In this document: positions 43,877 through 53,719 of the stretch, in pieces | Layout of the letters: each line of letters begins with the position of its first letter | How positions within the stretch are numbered: the first letter of the stretch is position 1 | Assembly: GCF_030812475.1 (NCBI RefSeq) | Contig: NZ_JAUSSR010000004.1 | Coordinates: 124,001 to 188,000 of the forward strand | Source: Pseudomonas lini | Lineage (GTDB): Bacteria; Pseudomonadota; Gammaproteobacteria; Pseudomonadales; Pseudomonadaceae | Reading direction: 5' to 3' | Length of the DNA stretch: 64,000 nucleotides | Translations under genes and position numbers: made by a program | Notes under the pieces: model-generated | What the model was told of the DNA's origin: nothing | Database searches by the model: none | What the model saw: the letters and a program-made list of their open reading frames with translations, nothing else

Positions 43877-44697
43877 CACGCGATACCCGAGATCCCGCCA
43901 CCCGCCCCCGCCTGCTCCTCACGTTGCTGGCCCTTGTCCTGCTATGGCCAGGCATCCACTTCAGCGAGTTGGACCTGGGCGTACTGGTCGCCAGTGACAG
44001 CCAGAGCGAGATCGGCAAGTTCGTGTCGGCCTTCTGGCCGCCCGCCCATGACGAAGCGTTCATCGAGCTGTTGGTGCAAGCCACCCTGCAGACCCTGGCC
44101 ATCGCCACGGCCGGCATGGCGCTGGCTTTGCTGTTGGCCATCCCCGCCAGCCTGCTGGCCAGTCGTGCCCTGTCGCTGTCCGCGGCCTCCCGTGCCGGCC
44201 ACCCGGGCTTGTGGGGCCGACTGCTGCGCTGGCCGGTACGCGGCTTGCTGATTTTCCTGCGCAGCGTGCCGGAAATCGTCTGGGCCCTGCTGTTCGTACG
44301 CGCCGTCGGCCTGGGCCCGACGGCCGGGGTGCTGGCCATTGCCATTACCTACAGCGGCATGTTGGGCAAGGTCTACGCGGAGATTTTCGAATCCGTCGAC
44401 CAACGCCCGGCCCACGCGCTGCTGCAGTCCGGCAGCGGTCGGCTGGCGGCCTTTAGCTACGGAATCCTGCCCAATGTCGCTGCGGAGTTGCTGTCGTACA
44501 CGGTGTACCGCTGGGAATGCGCCATCCGCGCCTCGGTGGTGATGGGCTTCGTCGGCGCCGGTGGCCTGGGCCAGCAAATGGACCTGTCGTTGCGCATGTT
44601 CGCCGGTGGTGAAGTGGCCGGTTTGTTGTTGACGTTCCTGGTGCTGGTATTGCTCGCCGATCAACTCAGCCGCCTGCTGCGCTGGAGGCTGACATGA
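43870..44697 (+). CDS. ABC transporter permease 1 of the PhnD-type system
   Basis: A 275-residue PhnE-like permease with six hydrophobic segments. The family region ATLQTLAIATAGMALALLLAIP and the coupling (EAA) loop SVDQRPAHALLQSGSGRLAAF, then VMGFVGAGGLGQQMDLSLRMF, are clear. It overlaps the ATPase gene by 7 bases and the second permease by 4. The two-permease layout suggests a heterodimer. Confidence 0.9.
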   Translation: MLTRDTRDPATRPRLLLTLLALVLLWPGIHFSELDLGVLVASDSQSEIGKFVSAFWPPAHDEAFIELLVQATLQTLAIATAGMALALLLAIPASLLASRALSLSAASRAGHPGLWGRLLRWPVRGLLIFLRSVPEIVWALLFVRAVGLGPTAGVLAIAITYSGMLGKVYAEIFESVDQRPAHALLQSGSGRLAAFSYGILPNVAAELLSYTVYRWECAIRASVVMGFVGAGGLGQQMDLSLRMFAGGEVAGLLLTFLVLVLLADQLSRLLRWRLT

Positions 44698-45461
44698 ATC
44701 GCCTGGTGAACCTGATCCTGCTGTTATGCATCGGCGCCGCGGTCGTCACTTCGTTCATCTATCTGGGCATCGATCTCGGCGAGCTCGGCGGCAGCGGCAA
44801 CCTGGACCGGATGGGCGCTTATGCCCAGCGTTTCCTCAGTCCGGACCTGAGCCCGGGCCATCTGCAAGCCATCGGTCATGGCGCCCTGGAAACCATTGCC
44901 ATGTCAGCCCTGGGCACCCTGCTCGCGGCGGTCTTCGGTCTGCTATTGGCATTGCCCGCGGCCGGGCGCTTTGGCTGGCCCTTGCAAAGCGCGTCGCGCC
45001 TGATGCTCAATGCCCTGCGCGCGGTGCCGGAACTGGTGTGGGCCGCGTTGATGGTGCTTGCCGCCGGTCTCGGGCCCAATGCCGGCACCCTGGCATTGGC
45101 CCTGCACACCACCGGCGTGCTCGGTCGGCTGTTCGCCGAAGCGCTGGAAAACACCCCGCCCGAACCCGCCGACGCCATCCGCCTGCAGGGTGGCAATGCC
45201 GTTTGGGCGTTCTGTTACGGCACCCTGCCCAACCTGTTGCCACAGCTGCTGGCCTACATTCTGTACCGCTGGGAAAACAATATCCGCATGGCCAGCGTGC
45301 TTGGCTTCGTCGGCGCCGGTGGCTTGGGGCAAATGCTCTATGTCAGTCTCAGCCTGTTCCAGGAAGCCCAGGCCAGCACGGTGATCCTGGCCATGCTGAT
45401 CCTGGTATTCGCCGTCGACACCTTGAGCAGCTGGAGCCGTCAACGCTGGGTCAAGGCCTGA
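44694..45461 (+). CDS. ABC transporter permease 2 of the PhnD-type system
   Basis: A 255-residue PhnE-like permease, about 35-40 percent similar by eye to the preceding one (RAVPELVWAALMVLAAGLGP against RSVPEIVWALLFVRAVGLGP; VLGFVGAGGLGQMLYVSLSLF against the matching VMGFVGAGGLGQ segment). Probably arose from an internal duplication. Last gene of the operon; it converges with the tctA gene. Confidence 0.9.
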   Translation: MNRLVNLILLLCIGAAVVTSFIYLGIDLGELGGSGNLDRMGAYAQRFLSPDLSPGHLQAIGHGALETIAMSALGTLLAAVFGLLLALPAAGRFGWPLQSASRLMLNALRAVPELVWAALMVLAAGLGPNAGTLALALHTTGVLGRLFAEALENTPPEPADAIRLQGGNAVWAFCYGTLPNLLPQLLAYILYRWENNIRMASVLGFVGAGGLGQMLYVSLSLFQEAQASTVILAMLILVFAVDTLSSWSRQRWVKA

Positions 45462-45488
45462 CTGCAAGCTCCCTGCACCACTGGCGTC

Positions 45489-46997
45489 TCAATCATCCTC
45501 ATGCAACTTGATCCCCCGCGCATGCAGCAGATGAGGCACCAGCAGCACCAGCAACGTCAGCGCCAGGAACGCCGCCGATATCGGTTGCGTCAGAAACACC
45601 GTCCAGTCCCCCTCGCTGATGGACAAGGCGTTACGCAGTTGCTTTTCAGCCATCGGCCCCAACAGCATGCCGACGATCACGGGGGCGACGGGGAAGTCGA
45701 AGCGCCGCATCAGCACCCCACCCCAACCGATCGCCAGCATCAGCAACAGATCGAAGGAAGAGTGGCGCATGCCGTACACACCGATGGTGGCAAACACCAG
45801 AATGCCGGCGTTCAGATACGGCCGGGGAATCTGCAGCAGCTTCACCCAGAGGCCCACCAGTGGCAGGTTCAACACCAGCAGGATGACGTTGCCGATGTAG
45901 AGCGAGGCCACCAGGGTCCAGACCAGGGCCCCCGAGGTCTCGAAAAGCATCGGCCCCGGTTGCAGGTTGTAGTTCTGGAACGCGGCCAACAGGATCGCCG
46001 CGGTGGCAGATGTGGGAATGCCGAGCGTCAGCAGGGGCACCAGCGAACCGGTAGCGCTCGCGTTGTTCGCAGCTTCGGGGCCGGCAACGCCTTCGATCGC
46101 GCCCTCGCCTTTGCTGGCGGCGAATTCCTTCGGGTATTTGCTGAGTTTGCGTTCGGTCGAATAGGACAGGAAGGTCGGAATTTCGGCGCCACCGGCCGGG
46201 ATCGAGCCAAAGGGAAAACCGATCAGCGTTCCTCGCAGCCAGGCGGGCACCGAGCGCTTCCAGTCAGAGCGGGTCATCCACAACGAGGTCAAGCGGTGCC
46301 GGCCGGCTTCTGCTTCTTTTTGATAAAGCAGGCTGTACAAGGCCTCCCCCACCGCAAACAACCCGACCGCCACCAGCACCACCTCGATGCCATCCACCAG
46401 CTCGGGGACCCCCAAGGTGTATCGGGCTATGCCCGAAGTCGAGTCCAGGCCGATCAAACCGACGATCAGACCGATCCCCAATGAGGCAAAGCCTCGCAGC
46501 ATCGACGCCCCCAGCACCGCAGACACTGTGGTGAACGACAGCACCAGAATCGCGAAATACTCCGCGGGACCGAACTTGAGCGCGAGTTTGGCCACAAGAG
46601 GAGCAAACAGGGTCAGCAGTATGGTCGCGATGGTGCCGGCCACGAAGGAGCCGATCGCCGCCGTTGCCAGGGCCGGTCCCGCCCGGCCGTTGCGGGCCAT
46701 GAGATTGCCTTCCAGGGCGGTGACCATGGACGACGACTCACCCGGGGTATTGAGCAGGATGGAGGTGGTCGAACCGCCGAATTGAGCGCCGTAATAGATA
46801 CCGGCAAACATGATCAAGGCTCCGGTAGGATCGACCTTGGCGGTGATCGGCAACAGCAAGGCCACCGTCAGCGCTGGTCCGATTCCCGGCAGGACACCAA
46901 TCGCAGTGCCCAACAGACAGCCGATAAACCCATACATCAAATTGATCGGCGTCAGTGCCGAGGAAAACCCCATCGCCAGGTTTGCGAGAATGTCCAC
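45489..46997 (-). CDS. tctA: Tripartite tricarboxylate transporter, large membrane subunit TctA
   Basis: A 502-residue protein with about 11-12 helices and a GTG start. [29 protein letters not shown] and [25 protein letters not shown] are the TctA signature blocks; the second one repeats as [12 protein letters not shown] and [20 protein letters not shown]. With TctB and the periplasmic TctC it forms a TTT transporter for citrate or other carboxylates. The operon order is tctC-tctB-tctA in the minus direction; no tctDE two-component genes are beside it. Confidence 0.95.
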   Translation of the reverse strand: MDILANLAMGFSSALTPINLMYGFIGCLLGTAIGVLPGIGPALTVALLLPITAKVDPTGALIMFAGIYYGAQFGGSTTSILLNTPGESSSMVTALEGNLMARNGRAGPALATAAIGSFVAGTIATILLTLFAPLVAKLALKFGPAEYFAILVLSFTTVSAVLGASMLRGFASLGIGLIVGLIGLDSTSGIARYTLGVPELVDGIEVVLVAVGLFAVGEALYSLLYQKEAEAGRHRLTSLWMTRSDWKRSVPAWLRGTLIGFPFGSIPAGGAEIPTFLSYSTERKLSKYPKEFAASKGEGAIEGVAGPEAANNASATGSLVPLLTLGIPTSATAAILLAAFQNYNLQPGPMLFETSGALVWTLVASLYIGNVILLVLNLPLVGLWVKLLQIPRPYLNAGILVFATIGVYGMRHSSFDLLLMLAIGWGGVLMRRFDFPVAPVIVGMLLGPMAEKQLRNALSISEGDWTVFLTQPISAAFLALTLLVLLVPHLLHARGIKLHEDD

Positions 46998-47021
46998 CGT
47001 ATCGATCTCCTTCGGCCCGGT

Positions 47022-47516
47022 TCAAATCCAGGCGTTGACCAGGGGCGGCAAGGAAACCCCCAAGCCGGCATTGAACAACCAGTAGATCGGCAGCGTCAGG
47101 GCCATGCCGATGGCGAGATCGCGCACCGGACTGCGGCTGCCAAAACCCCGTGCCGAACAGGTAAACAACAAGGCGGCCGCCAACACGAACCCGATGAAGT
47201 TGATGAGCAAGGCCACCCCCAGAAGCCCCGCCGTGACCCAGGCCGCACCGGCTTTTCCGCCGGGCACGACGCCTGCCGACTCGTCGTTGTGGTCGGCCAG
47301 GTCGCGAAAGCCGCCCGTGACCGCCTGGTAGCTCAGCAACAGGCCCACGGCGCCGAGAAATGCCGCGACGGCAAAGGGATAGACGTGCGCCCCGAGGATG
47401 ACGAACCCCATCTCGGGGGGAAACCGATACGCGCCGAACGCGAGCACTGCGCTGATGGCAATCACGCCGAGGCCAATCGCCAGTTGCGTCGGCCCAATCC
47501 TGCGTATCTGAGTCAT
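47022..47516 (-). CDS. tctB: Tripartite tricarboxylate transporter, small membrane subunit TctB
   Basis: A 164-residue protein with four hydrophobic segments (about residues 12-32, 38-60, 85-110, 120-145), the normal size and topology of TctB. The ATG at 47516 overlaps the tctC stop by 4 bases. It has the typical low sequence conservation of this subunit; assignment rests on size, topology and position between TctC and TctA. Confidence 0.9.
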   Translation of the reverse strand: MTQIRRIGPTQLAIGLGVIAISAVLAFGAYRFPPEMGFVILGAHVYPFAVAAFLGAVGLLLSYQAVTGGFRDLADHNDESAGVVPGGKAGAAWVTAGLLGVALLINFIGFVLAAALLFTCSARGFGSRSPVRDLAIGMALTLPIYWLFNAGLGVSLPPLVNAWI

Positions 47517-48484
47517 TTCGCAACCAACCCGACCTCGACCAGCATCGCACGCAGCCGCACGTGCTCTTCGTCGACAAACTTGCCGAACTCATCGCCGGTC
47601 AGGACGTTGGGTGACCATTTGTTGGTTTCGATATTTTCTTTCCATACATTGCTGTTGCTGGCGGCCACGACCGCGTCGGTCACTTCTTTGCGCTGCTCGG
47701 GCGTGAGGCCTGCGGCGCCGTAAACGCCGCGCCAGTTGCCGATCGTCACGTCGTAGCCACTCTCCTTGAGCGTCGGTGCATCGATGCCGGCCACACGCTC
47801 GGGCGCGCCGATGGCCAGCACCCGGAACTGGCCGTTCCTGATGTACTGGCCAAGTTCGGCATAACCGCCGGTAATCACCTTGATCTGACCGCCCAAGGCC
47901 TGGGCAACGACTTCACCGCCACCGGCGAAGGCGACGTAATTCACCTTGTTGACCGGCACCCCCATTTTGCCCGCCAGCTCGGCAATCCCGATGTGATCGA
48001 TCGACCCCTTGGAACCACCGCCCCAGGAGATGCTGGTCGGCTTGTCTTTAAAGGCCTTGAGCAAGTCTTCCAGGGTCTTGAATTCGGATTCCTTGCGTAC
48101 CGCGAGCACGTTGTACTCGGTGAACAACCGCGCAATCGGTGTCACGTCCTTCAGGGTGATCTGCGGTTTGTTCTGTTCAATGGCCGTCACCATGATCGCG
48201 CCGACGACCAGCAGCGCATTCGGATCGCCTTTAGTGCTGTTGGCAAATTGCGCCAGCCCCAGGGTTCCCCCTGCGCCGCCCTTGTTCTCGAAGGTGGTGG
48301 ATTTCGCCGCTTTGGCCTCGACCAGGGCTTTGCCCAGCACCCGGGCGGTCTGGTCATAACCGCCACCCACGGAGCCTGGGGCCATGAACTTGACGGTGTC
48401 CAGCGCGAAAGCCGGCGCTGCAAGGGCCGCAGCAGTAATGCCGGCTGCAAGGTAACGATTGAATCGATGGAACAAAGCGGACAT
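47513..48484 (-). CDS. tctC: Tripartite tricarboxylate transporter substrate-binding protein TctC (Bug type)
   Basis: A 323-residue periplasmic receptor with a signal peptide (FNRYLAAGITAAALAAPAFA). TTFENKGGAGGTLGLAQFANS, RVLGKALVEAKAAK and ISWGGGSKGSIDHIGIAELAGKMG are typical of Bug/TctC receptors, which bind carboxylates in a closed pocket. It is first in the tct operon and probably sets its substrate. The upstream 220 bases form the promoter gap to the divergent chrA gene. Confidence 0.92.
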   Translation of the reverse strand: MSALFHRFNRYLAAGITAAALAAPAFALDTVKFMAPGSVGGGYDQTARVLGKALVEAKAAKSTTFENKGGAGGTLGLAQFANSTKGDPNALLVVGAIMVTAIEQNKPQITLKDVTPIARLFTEYNVLAVRKESEFKTLEDLLKAFKDKPTSISWGGGSKGSIDHIGIAELAGKMGVPVNKVNYVAFAGGGEVVAQALGGQIKVITGGYAELGQYIRNGQFRVLAIGAPERVAGIDAPTLKESGYDVTIGNWRGVYGAAGLTPEQRKEVTDAVVAASNSNVWKENIETNKWSPNVLTGDEFGKFVDEEHVRLRAMLVEVGLVAK

Positions 48485-48707
48485 GAGTTGTCTCCCGATT
48501 GCATTGTTTTTATAGTTGCCGGCTGAACATCGATCAGGGCGCAGTCGCTGTTCAATGAAGCCTGGCCTGCGGATAAGCGTAGGCCATGCTCAGGACGACG
48601 GCATATAAGGATGAGTCGCTTCGAAAGGGAGCACCTTTTACAGTCATCCAATCCTGCTATCGTCGTTCGATGATTGAACCGGACCCATTCATCAGGAAGG
48701 CGAATAC

Positions 48708-49904
48708 ATGGCCAACGCGCGTGCCGATGACCGCAGCAGTGCGTGGTCGGTGTTTCTGATCTTCCTGCGCCTCGGGCTGACCTCCTTCGGGGGCCCCATT
48801 GCGCACCTGGGCTACTTCCGCGATGAGTTCGTCACACGTCGACGCTGGCTGAGCGAAAGCAGTTACGCGGACCTGGTCGCGCTCTGCCAATTCCTGCCGG
48901 GGCCGGCGAGCAGTCAGGTCGGCATCGCGCTGGGGTTGTCCCGGGCGGGATACGGCGGCGCGCTGGCGGCCTGGGCCGGCTTTACGCTGCCTTCGGCGAT
49001 GGCCATGATCCTGTTTGCACTGGGCATTTCCCGATTTGGCACGGCCATTTCCCCCGGCGCACTGCATGGCCTCAAGGTGGTGGCCGTCGCGGTGGTCGCG
49101 CAAGCGGTTTGGGGCATGGCGCGGAACCTGTGCACGGACGCGCCGCGAGTCACCCTCATGGCGATCGCGGCGTGCGTCGCCCTGCTCGAACCGTCCGCCT
49201 GGGGCCAGGTCAGCGTGATTGCTGCCGCGGCCGTCGCTGGCCTCCTGTTGTTCAAGCCCGGGCATCGTGCCGGCCACGATCCACTGCCGATCACGATCAG
49301 ACGCCGGACCGGGGCAATCTGGCTGGCGCTGTTCCTCGCATTGCTGGTGGGCCTGCCGCTCCTGACCCAGGTGCTGCCCAATCAAACCGTGGCGATGGTG
49401 GATGCCTTCTACCGGGCCGGATCGCTGGTATTCGGCGGAGGGCACGTCGTTCTGCCCCTGCTGCAAGCCGAGGTGGTGCCCAGCGGCTGGGTCGGCAATG
49501 ATGCCTTCCTCGCCGGGTATGGTGCCGCCCAGGCGGTGCCCGGACCTTTGTTTACGTTCGCCGCGTTCCTTGGCGCGTCGATGAACCTCACCCCTTCTGG
49601 CTGGATCGGCGGCGTGATCTGCCTGCTGGCGATCTTCGCGCCAGCCTTTCTGTTGATCATGGGCGTGTTGCCTTTCTGGGAGCGCTTGCGCCGCAGTTTA
49701 CGCACCCAGGCCGCCCTGGCCGGGGTGAATGCGGCGGTGGTCGGTCTGCTGCTGGCCGCGCTGTATCAGCCGGTCTGGACCAGCGCCATTGTCCAGGCGC
49801 AAGACTTCGCCCTGGCATTGGTCGCGCTGGTGACGCTGATGTACTGGAAACTCCCGCCCTGGCTGGTGGTTATCGGCTGCGGGGTCGCAGGATGGCTGTT
49901 GTAG
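48708..49904 (+). CDS. chrA: Chromate transporter, long-chain CHR family
   Basis: A 398-residue two-domain CHR protein with about 12 helices. The two homologous halves carry the CHR motif: FLRLGLTSFGGPIAHLGYFRDEFV with LCQFLPGPASSQVGIALG in the first, and FYRAGSLVFGGGHVVLPLL with GYGAAQAVPGPLFTFAAFLG in the second. Long ChrA proteins export chromate; many homologues have no known chromate link. The stop codon (TAG at 49902) is part of the REP sequence GTAGGAG that begins at 49900. Confidence 0.9.
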   Translation: MANARADDRSSAWSVFLIFLRLGLTSFGGPIAHLGYFRDEFVTRRRWLSESSYADLVALCQFLPGPASSQVGIALGLSRAGYGGALAAWAGFTLPSAMAMILFALGISRFGTAISPGALHGLKVVAVAVVAQAVWGMARNLCTDAPRVTLMAIAACVALLEPSAWGQVSVIAAAAVAGLLLFKPGHRAGHDPLPITIRRRTGAIWLALFLALLVGLPLLTQVLPNQTVAMVDAFYRAGSLVFGGGHVVLPLLQAEVVPSGWVGNDAFLAGYGAAQAVPGPLFTFAAFLGASMNLTPSGWIGGVICLLAIFAPAFLLIMGVLPFWERLRRSLRTQAALAGVNAAVVGLLLAALYQPVWTSAIVQAQDFALALVALVTLMYWKLPPWLVVIGCGVAGWLL

Positions 49905-50000
49905 GAGCCGGCTTGCCGGCGAAGGCGTCTGCAGGGGCGGGGCAAGACTTGAGGTCGCCTTCGCTGCGGTGCGGCGATCCGACACGCCGGCTTCTACAGG
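49900..50000. repeat. REP doublet overlapping the chrA stop codon
   Basis: TGTAGGAGCCGGCTTGCCGG at 49900 and GCCGGCTTCTACAGG ending at 50000 form an inverted pair with a damaged right arm. The chrA TAG stop is inside the left arm. Confidence 0.75.
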
Positions 50001-50116
50001 ATCACCGGCGTGCCGCTGGGAGCAATGCCGAGCTATTCTAGAAACCATCTTCGGTGGCATCCTGCCCCGTGCGTCAGGCAACGAATAGATCAATGACCTG
50101 CAACAGGAGACTTGTC

Positions 50117-50467
50117 ATGAAAGGCATGCTCGGCAGCATTGGATTGTCACTCTTATTGGCCGCAACGGCGGCTTTCGCTCATCACGGCTGGAGTGAATAT
50201 GACTCCAGCACGCCCCTGAACCTCAATGGCACGATTGAAGAATCCGGCTACTCCCATCCCCACGGTTTCGTGCGTCTCAAGACAGCGGACAAGACCTGGA
50301 CCGTCGTCCTCGCACCGCCTTCGCGCATGGAGAATCGCGGCCTTACCCGGGACATGCTGAGTGTGGGAAACAAAGCGGCCGTCGTCGGCTACCAGAACCG
50401 CAACAAGCCTGAAGAACTGCGCGCCGAACGCATCACCATCGGCGACAAGACCACAGAGCTACGCTGA
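50117..50467 (+). CDS. Exported DUF6152 family protein
   Basis: A 116-residue periplasmic protein with a signal peptide (LGSIGLSLLLAATAAFAHHGW). HHGWSEYDSSTPLNLNGTIEESGYSHPHGFVRL carries the HHGWxxYD and NPH-like blocks of DUF6152, a small beta-barrel family whose histidines may bind metal. It is followed by a membrane protein gene overlapping by one base (TGATG), so the two probably form one unit. Confidence 0.78.
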   Translation: MKGMLGSIGLSLLLAATAAFAHHGWSEYDSSTPLNLNGTIEESGYSHPHGFVRLKTADKTWTVVLAPPSRMENRGLTRDMLSVGNKAAVVGYQNRNKPEELRAERITIGDKTTELR

Positions 50468-50979
50468 TGCAGGTTGTCGACAGCAGCGCTGGAACCGGGT
50501 CGGATGGCTGGCTGGACTGGTTGAATGACTCGCCAGTCGGCGTGGTCATGCGCGGCGACTTGTGGCTGTATCCGATAATCGAGGTGGTTCACATCATCGG
50601 TTTCACGGTGCTGGTCGGCTCGGTCCTGATGTTCGATCTGCGGGTGCTCGGGCTGTCGAAAGACATTGCGGTCACGGCCCTGGCGCGCCACCTCCTGACC
50701 TGGTCGATTGCGGCCCTGCTGTTGATCGTGCCTGCGGGGCTGATGATGTTTTCAGCCCATCCCCATGATTTCGCCTCCAACGGCGTGTTTATCCTCAAGC
50801 TTTGCCTGATCGCCACGGCAGGCGTCAATGCTGCCCTGTTCCACGTCGGTGTATATCGCTCCGTCGACCGATGGAATACCGCCGTTGCGGCACCTGGCAT
50901 TGCAAAGGTCCAGGCGCTGATTTCGATTGCGCTCTGGGTCTCCGTGATCCTTTGCGGTCGACTGTTGGCGTACACCTGA
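50467..50979 (+). CDS. Small integral membrane protein, partner of the DUF6152 protein
   Basis: A 170-residue protein with four hydrophobic helices (about residues 38-60, 76-100, 110-132, 145-168). LYPIIEVVHIIGFTVLVGSVLMFDLRVLG, with conserved histidines in the first helix, fits the DUF6644/DUF2214 group of small membrane proteins that may bind haem or copper. The start overlaps the upstream stop (TGATG). Function unknown; coupling to an exported DUF6152 protein suggests a membrane redox or metal role. Confidence 0.75.
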   Translation: MQVVDSSAGTGSDGWLDWLNDSPVGVVMRGDLWLYPIIEVVHIIGFTVLVGSVLMFDLRVLGLSKDIAVTALARHLLTWSIAALLLIVPAGLMMFSAHPHDFASNGVFILKLCLIATAGVNAALFHVGVYRSVDRWNTAVAAPGIAKVQALISIALWVSVILCGRLLAYT

Positions 50980-51188
50980 GCCAATTTGCCTGCGACGCCG
51001 CGCGCTTCATTACTTTGTCCAGGTTGTGGCGTTAATTCAGGGTTTTTTGTCCTGTCGGATGACAAACATTGCTCTTAGGATTTGTCACCGTTACCCAGCC
51101 GCGCTGTCGTAGCTGGCTCGGAAAAAACCCTTGAACGCGTCCGATGGGTCATCACTCATCGTTGCGACTTCGTCTTCTGGAAAAAACC

Positions 51189-52391
51189 ATGACACAGCAC
51201 ATTCTGATTGTTGGTGCAGGATTCGGTGGCGTTTGGAGCGCCTTGAGCGCGGCCCGTCTGTTGGACCAGCATGATCGCAATGACGTCCGGATCACCGTCC
51301 TGGCCCCACAGGCGGAACTGAGAATCCGACCCCGGTTCTATGAGCCGGATGTGCACAGGATGATGGCGCCGCTGGGCGAGCTGTTCGATGCGGTGGGCGT
51401 GAAATTCGTACAAGGCTCGGCCGACGGGATCGATGTGCAGGCCAAACAGGTGACCTACAGCGACGTGCACGGTACGCAAGGCCGGTTGAAGTTTGACCGA
51501 CTGGTCCTGGCCGCCGGCAGTCGCCTCATTCGTCCTCCCCTTGAAGGTATGATCGAGCACGCATTCGACGTCGACCAGATTGAAACGGCCACGCTGCTGG
51601 AAGTCCATATCAAGTCGCTGAAGAACCGGCCTGCCAGCGCCGCCCGCAACACCGTGGTGGTCGCCGGTGGCGGCTTCACCGGTATTGAAACCGCCACCGA
51701 AATGCCGGCCCGCTTGCGTGCTGCGCTGGGTGACGACGCGGACATCCGGATCATTGTCGTGGACCGCGGACCGCAAATCGCCGCGTCGATGGGTGACGGT
51801 ATTCGTCCCGCCATCATCGAAGCTTCCGAGCACCTGGGCATCGAATGGGTACTCAACGCGACAGTCGCCTCGGTAGATGCCAGTGGCGTCACGCTCGCCG
51901 ACGGGCAGCGTATCGAGTCGAGTACCGTGATCTGGACGGTCGGGTTTCGCGCCAGTCCACTGACCGAGCAAATCGCCGGGACCCGGGACCCTAAAGGTCG
52001 CTTGCACGTCGATGGTCACTTGAAGGTGCTGGGACAGTCCGACATTTTCGCCACGGGCGATGTGGCGTATGCCGCCACCGACTCCCTGGGGAATTTCGCG
52101 GCGATGTCCTGCCAGCATGCCATTTGCCTGGGTCGTTACGCCGGCAACAACGTGGCGGCCGACCTGCTCGGCGTGGCGCCGATGACCTACAGCCAGCCCA
52201 AGTACGTGACCTGCCTGGACCTCGGCGCCTGGGGCGCGGTGTTCACTGAAGGCTGGGATCGTCAATTGAAACTGGTGAAACAGGAAGCCAAGGAACTCAA
52301 GACCCAGATCAACACCCTTTGGATCTATCCGCCGGCAGCCGATCGGGCGACGGCCCTGGCGGCGGCCGATCCGCTGATTCCAGTGGCATGA
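51189..52391 (+). CDS. NADH dehydrogenase (NDH-2)-like FAD-dependent oxidoreductase
   Basis: A 400-residue flavoprotein of the pyridine nucleotide-disulfide family. The FAD loop is ILIVGAGFGGVWSALSAARL at the N-terminus, the NAD loop VVVAGGGFTGIETATEMPARL near residue 155 and the second FAD motif IFATGDVAYAATDSLG near residue 290. It is about 30 residues shorter at the C-terminus than Ndh of E. coli, so it may be a soluble or peripheral NAD(P)H:quinone reductase. Ends at a terminator. Confidence 0.85.
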   Translation: MTQHILIVGAGFGGVWSALSAARLLDQHDRNDVRITVLAPQAELRIRPRFYEPDVHRMMAPLGELFDAVGVKFVQGSADGIDVQAKQVTYSDVHGTQGRLKFDRLVLAAGSRLIRPPLEGMIEHAFDVDQIETATLLEVHIKSLKNRPASAARNTVVVAGGGFTGIETATEMPARLRAALGDDADIRIIVVDRGPQIAASMGDGIRPAIIEASEHLGIEWVLNATVASVDASGVTLADGQRIESSTVIWTVGFRASPLTEQIAGTRDPKGRLHVDGHLKVLGQSDIFATGDVAYAATDSLGNFAAMSCQHAICLGRYAGNNVAADLLGVAPMTYSQPKYVTCLDLGAWGAVFTEGWDRQLKLVKQEAKELKTQINTLWIYPPAADRATALAAADPLIPVA

Positions 52392-52529
52392 ACCTGGCTC
52401 GCACAGCGCGCCCCTGCCTGGGTTGACCGAGCCACATCCGGGTAATCCCACAGTTAGCCGGCATTGTACGTCCCCCGCGCTCTTTCCCCGGCCAGTGCTC
52501 TCTGCTTGCTGAGCCGGCACTTCCCAAAC

Positions 52530-52563
52530 GCCCGCCATTGTTTTTTTCTGGCGGGCTTTTTTT
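52530..52563 (+). terminator. Terminator after the NDH-2-like gene
   Basis: GCCCGCCA (52530-52537) and TGGCGGGC (52549-52556) form an 8-base stem with a T-rich loop and a following run of seven T. Confidence 0.9.
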
Positions 52564-52576
52564 CCGGGCCGCTCAG

Positions 52577-53665
52577 TCAGGTATCAGTCTTCAGCCTGGT
52601 CCACAAGCGGGTACTCAACCGTGCGATGGCCGCAGGCAGTTCCTCCACGGTAAACAACTTGTCCAGCACACTGCCCGGCGGGTAGATCGCCAGGTCCTGT
52701 TTCACGGCTGGGACTACATACTGATCCGCCGCCAGGTTGGGATTGGCGTAGTGCACGCTGTTGCTGATGTTGGCAATGACTTGCGGTGTCAGCAGATAAT
52801 TCATGTAGGCGTAGCCATTCTTCTCGTGCGGTGCGCTCTTGGGCATCACCACCATGTCGAACCACAGGGTCGATCCTTCGTCAGGGATCGAATAGGCGAT
52901 GTCGATGCCGTTGTTGGCTTCCTTGGCGCTGGCCGCCGCCTGAACCACGTCCCCATTGAAACCGATCACCGCGCAGACATTGCCGTTTGCCAGGTCGCTG
53001 ATGTACTTGGACGCATGGAAATACTGTACATAGGGTCTGATTTTCAGCAGTGCCTGCTCGGCTTTTTTGTAGTCCGCGGGATCGTGACTGTGGGGCGGCA
53101 GGCCCAGGTAGTTGAGGGTGATCGGCAGAACCTGCGTGGGGTTGTCGATAATCGCCACGCCGCACTGGCTCAACTTCTTGATGTTGTTTTCATCGAAAAA
53201 CAGATTCCAGGAGCGCGTGACATCGGTGTTGCCGAAGATCGCCTTGATCTTCTCGACGTTGTAGCCGATACCCGCGGTGCCCCACATGTAGGGATAGCCG
53301 TACTGGTTGCCCGGATCATTGACCTCGAGTTTTTTCATCAGTGCCGGGTCGAGGTTTTTCCAGTTGGGCAGCTGGTTTTTATCAAGCTTTTGCACCGCCC
53401 CGGCCTTGATCAATCGGGACAGGAAATGGTTCGAAGGGCTCACCACGTCGTAGCCGGTGTTGCCGGTCATCAGCTTCGATTCCAGCACTTCATTGCTGTC
53501 GTGAATGTCGTAAGTGGCCTTGATCCCGGTTTCCCTGGTGAACGTGGTCAGGCTGTCGTCGGCTATGTAGCCGTTCCAGTTCGAGATGTTGACGACTTCG
53601 TCGGCGTAGCAGGCTGCCGACAACGTCGTCAGCACGACCATCAGCGGAATATTGTTGACGCGCAT
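52577..53665 (-). CDS. Polyamine-type ABC substrate-binding protein (PotF/SpuD-like)
   Basis: A 362-residue periplasmic protein with signal peptide (MVVLTTLSAACYADEV). VVNISNWNGYIADDSLTTFTRETGIKATYDIHDSNEVLESKLMTGNTGYDVVSPS is typical of PotF/SpuD. Trp, Asp and Glu residues in the expected ligand area (SNWNGY; NNGIDIAYSIPDEGSTLWFD) match the putrescine/spermidine pocket. The ATG at 53665 follows AGGTGATTGAAC. No permease or ATPase gene is adjacent, unlike spuDEFGH. Confidence 0.88.
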   Translation of the reverse strand: MRVNNIPLMVVLTTLSAACYADEVVNISNWNGYIADDSLTTFTRETGIKATYDIHDSNEVLESKLMTGNTGYDVVSPSNHFLSRLIKAGAVQKLDKNQLPNWKNLDPALMKKLEVNDPGNQYGYPYMWGTAGIGYNVEKIKAIFGNTDVTRSWNLFFDENNIKKLSQCGVAIIDNPTQVLPITLNYLGLPPHSHDPADYKKAEQALLKIRPYVQYFHASKYISDLANGNVCAVIGFNGDVVQAAASAKEANNGIDIAYSIPDEGSTLWFDMVVMPKSAPHEKNGYAYMNYLLTPQVIANISNSVHYANPNLAADQYVVPAVKQDLAIYPPGSVLDKLFTVEELPAAIARLSTRLWTRLKTDT

Positions 53666-53719
53666 GTTCAATCACCTGGTTGTTGATGAGCTTTTGTTGT
53701 TTTGCGATTACCGGGTTTT

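Noticed and set aside
47010-47045. tRNA-like GGTTCAAATCC string
   Set aside because: No acceptor stem or D arm fits around it; it lies in the tctB end/tctA start gap.
51156-52538. 460-residue minus-strand frame over the NDH-2-like gene
   Set aside because: Shadow frame; FAD and NAD motifs are on the plus strand.
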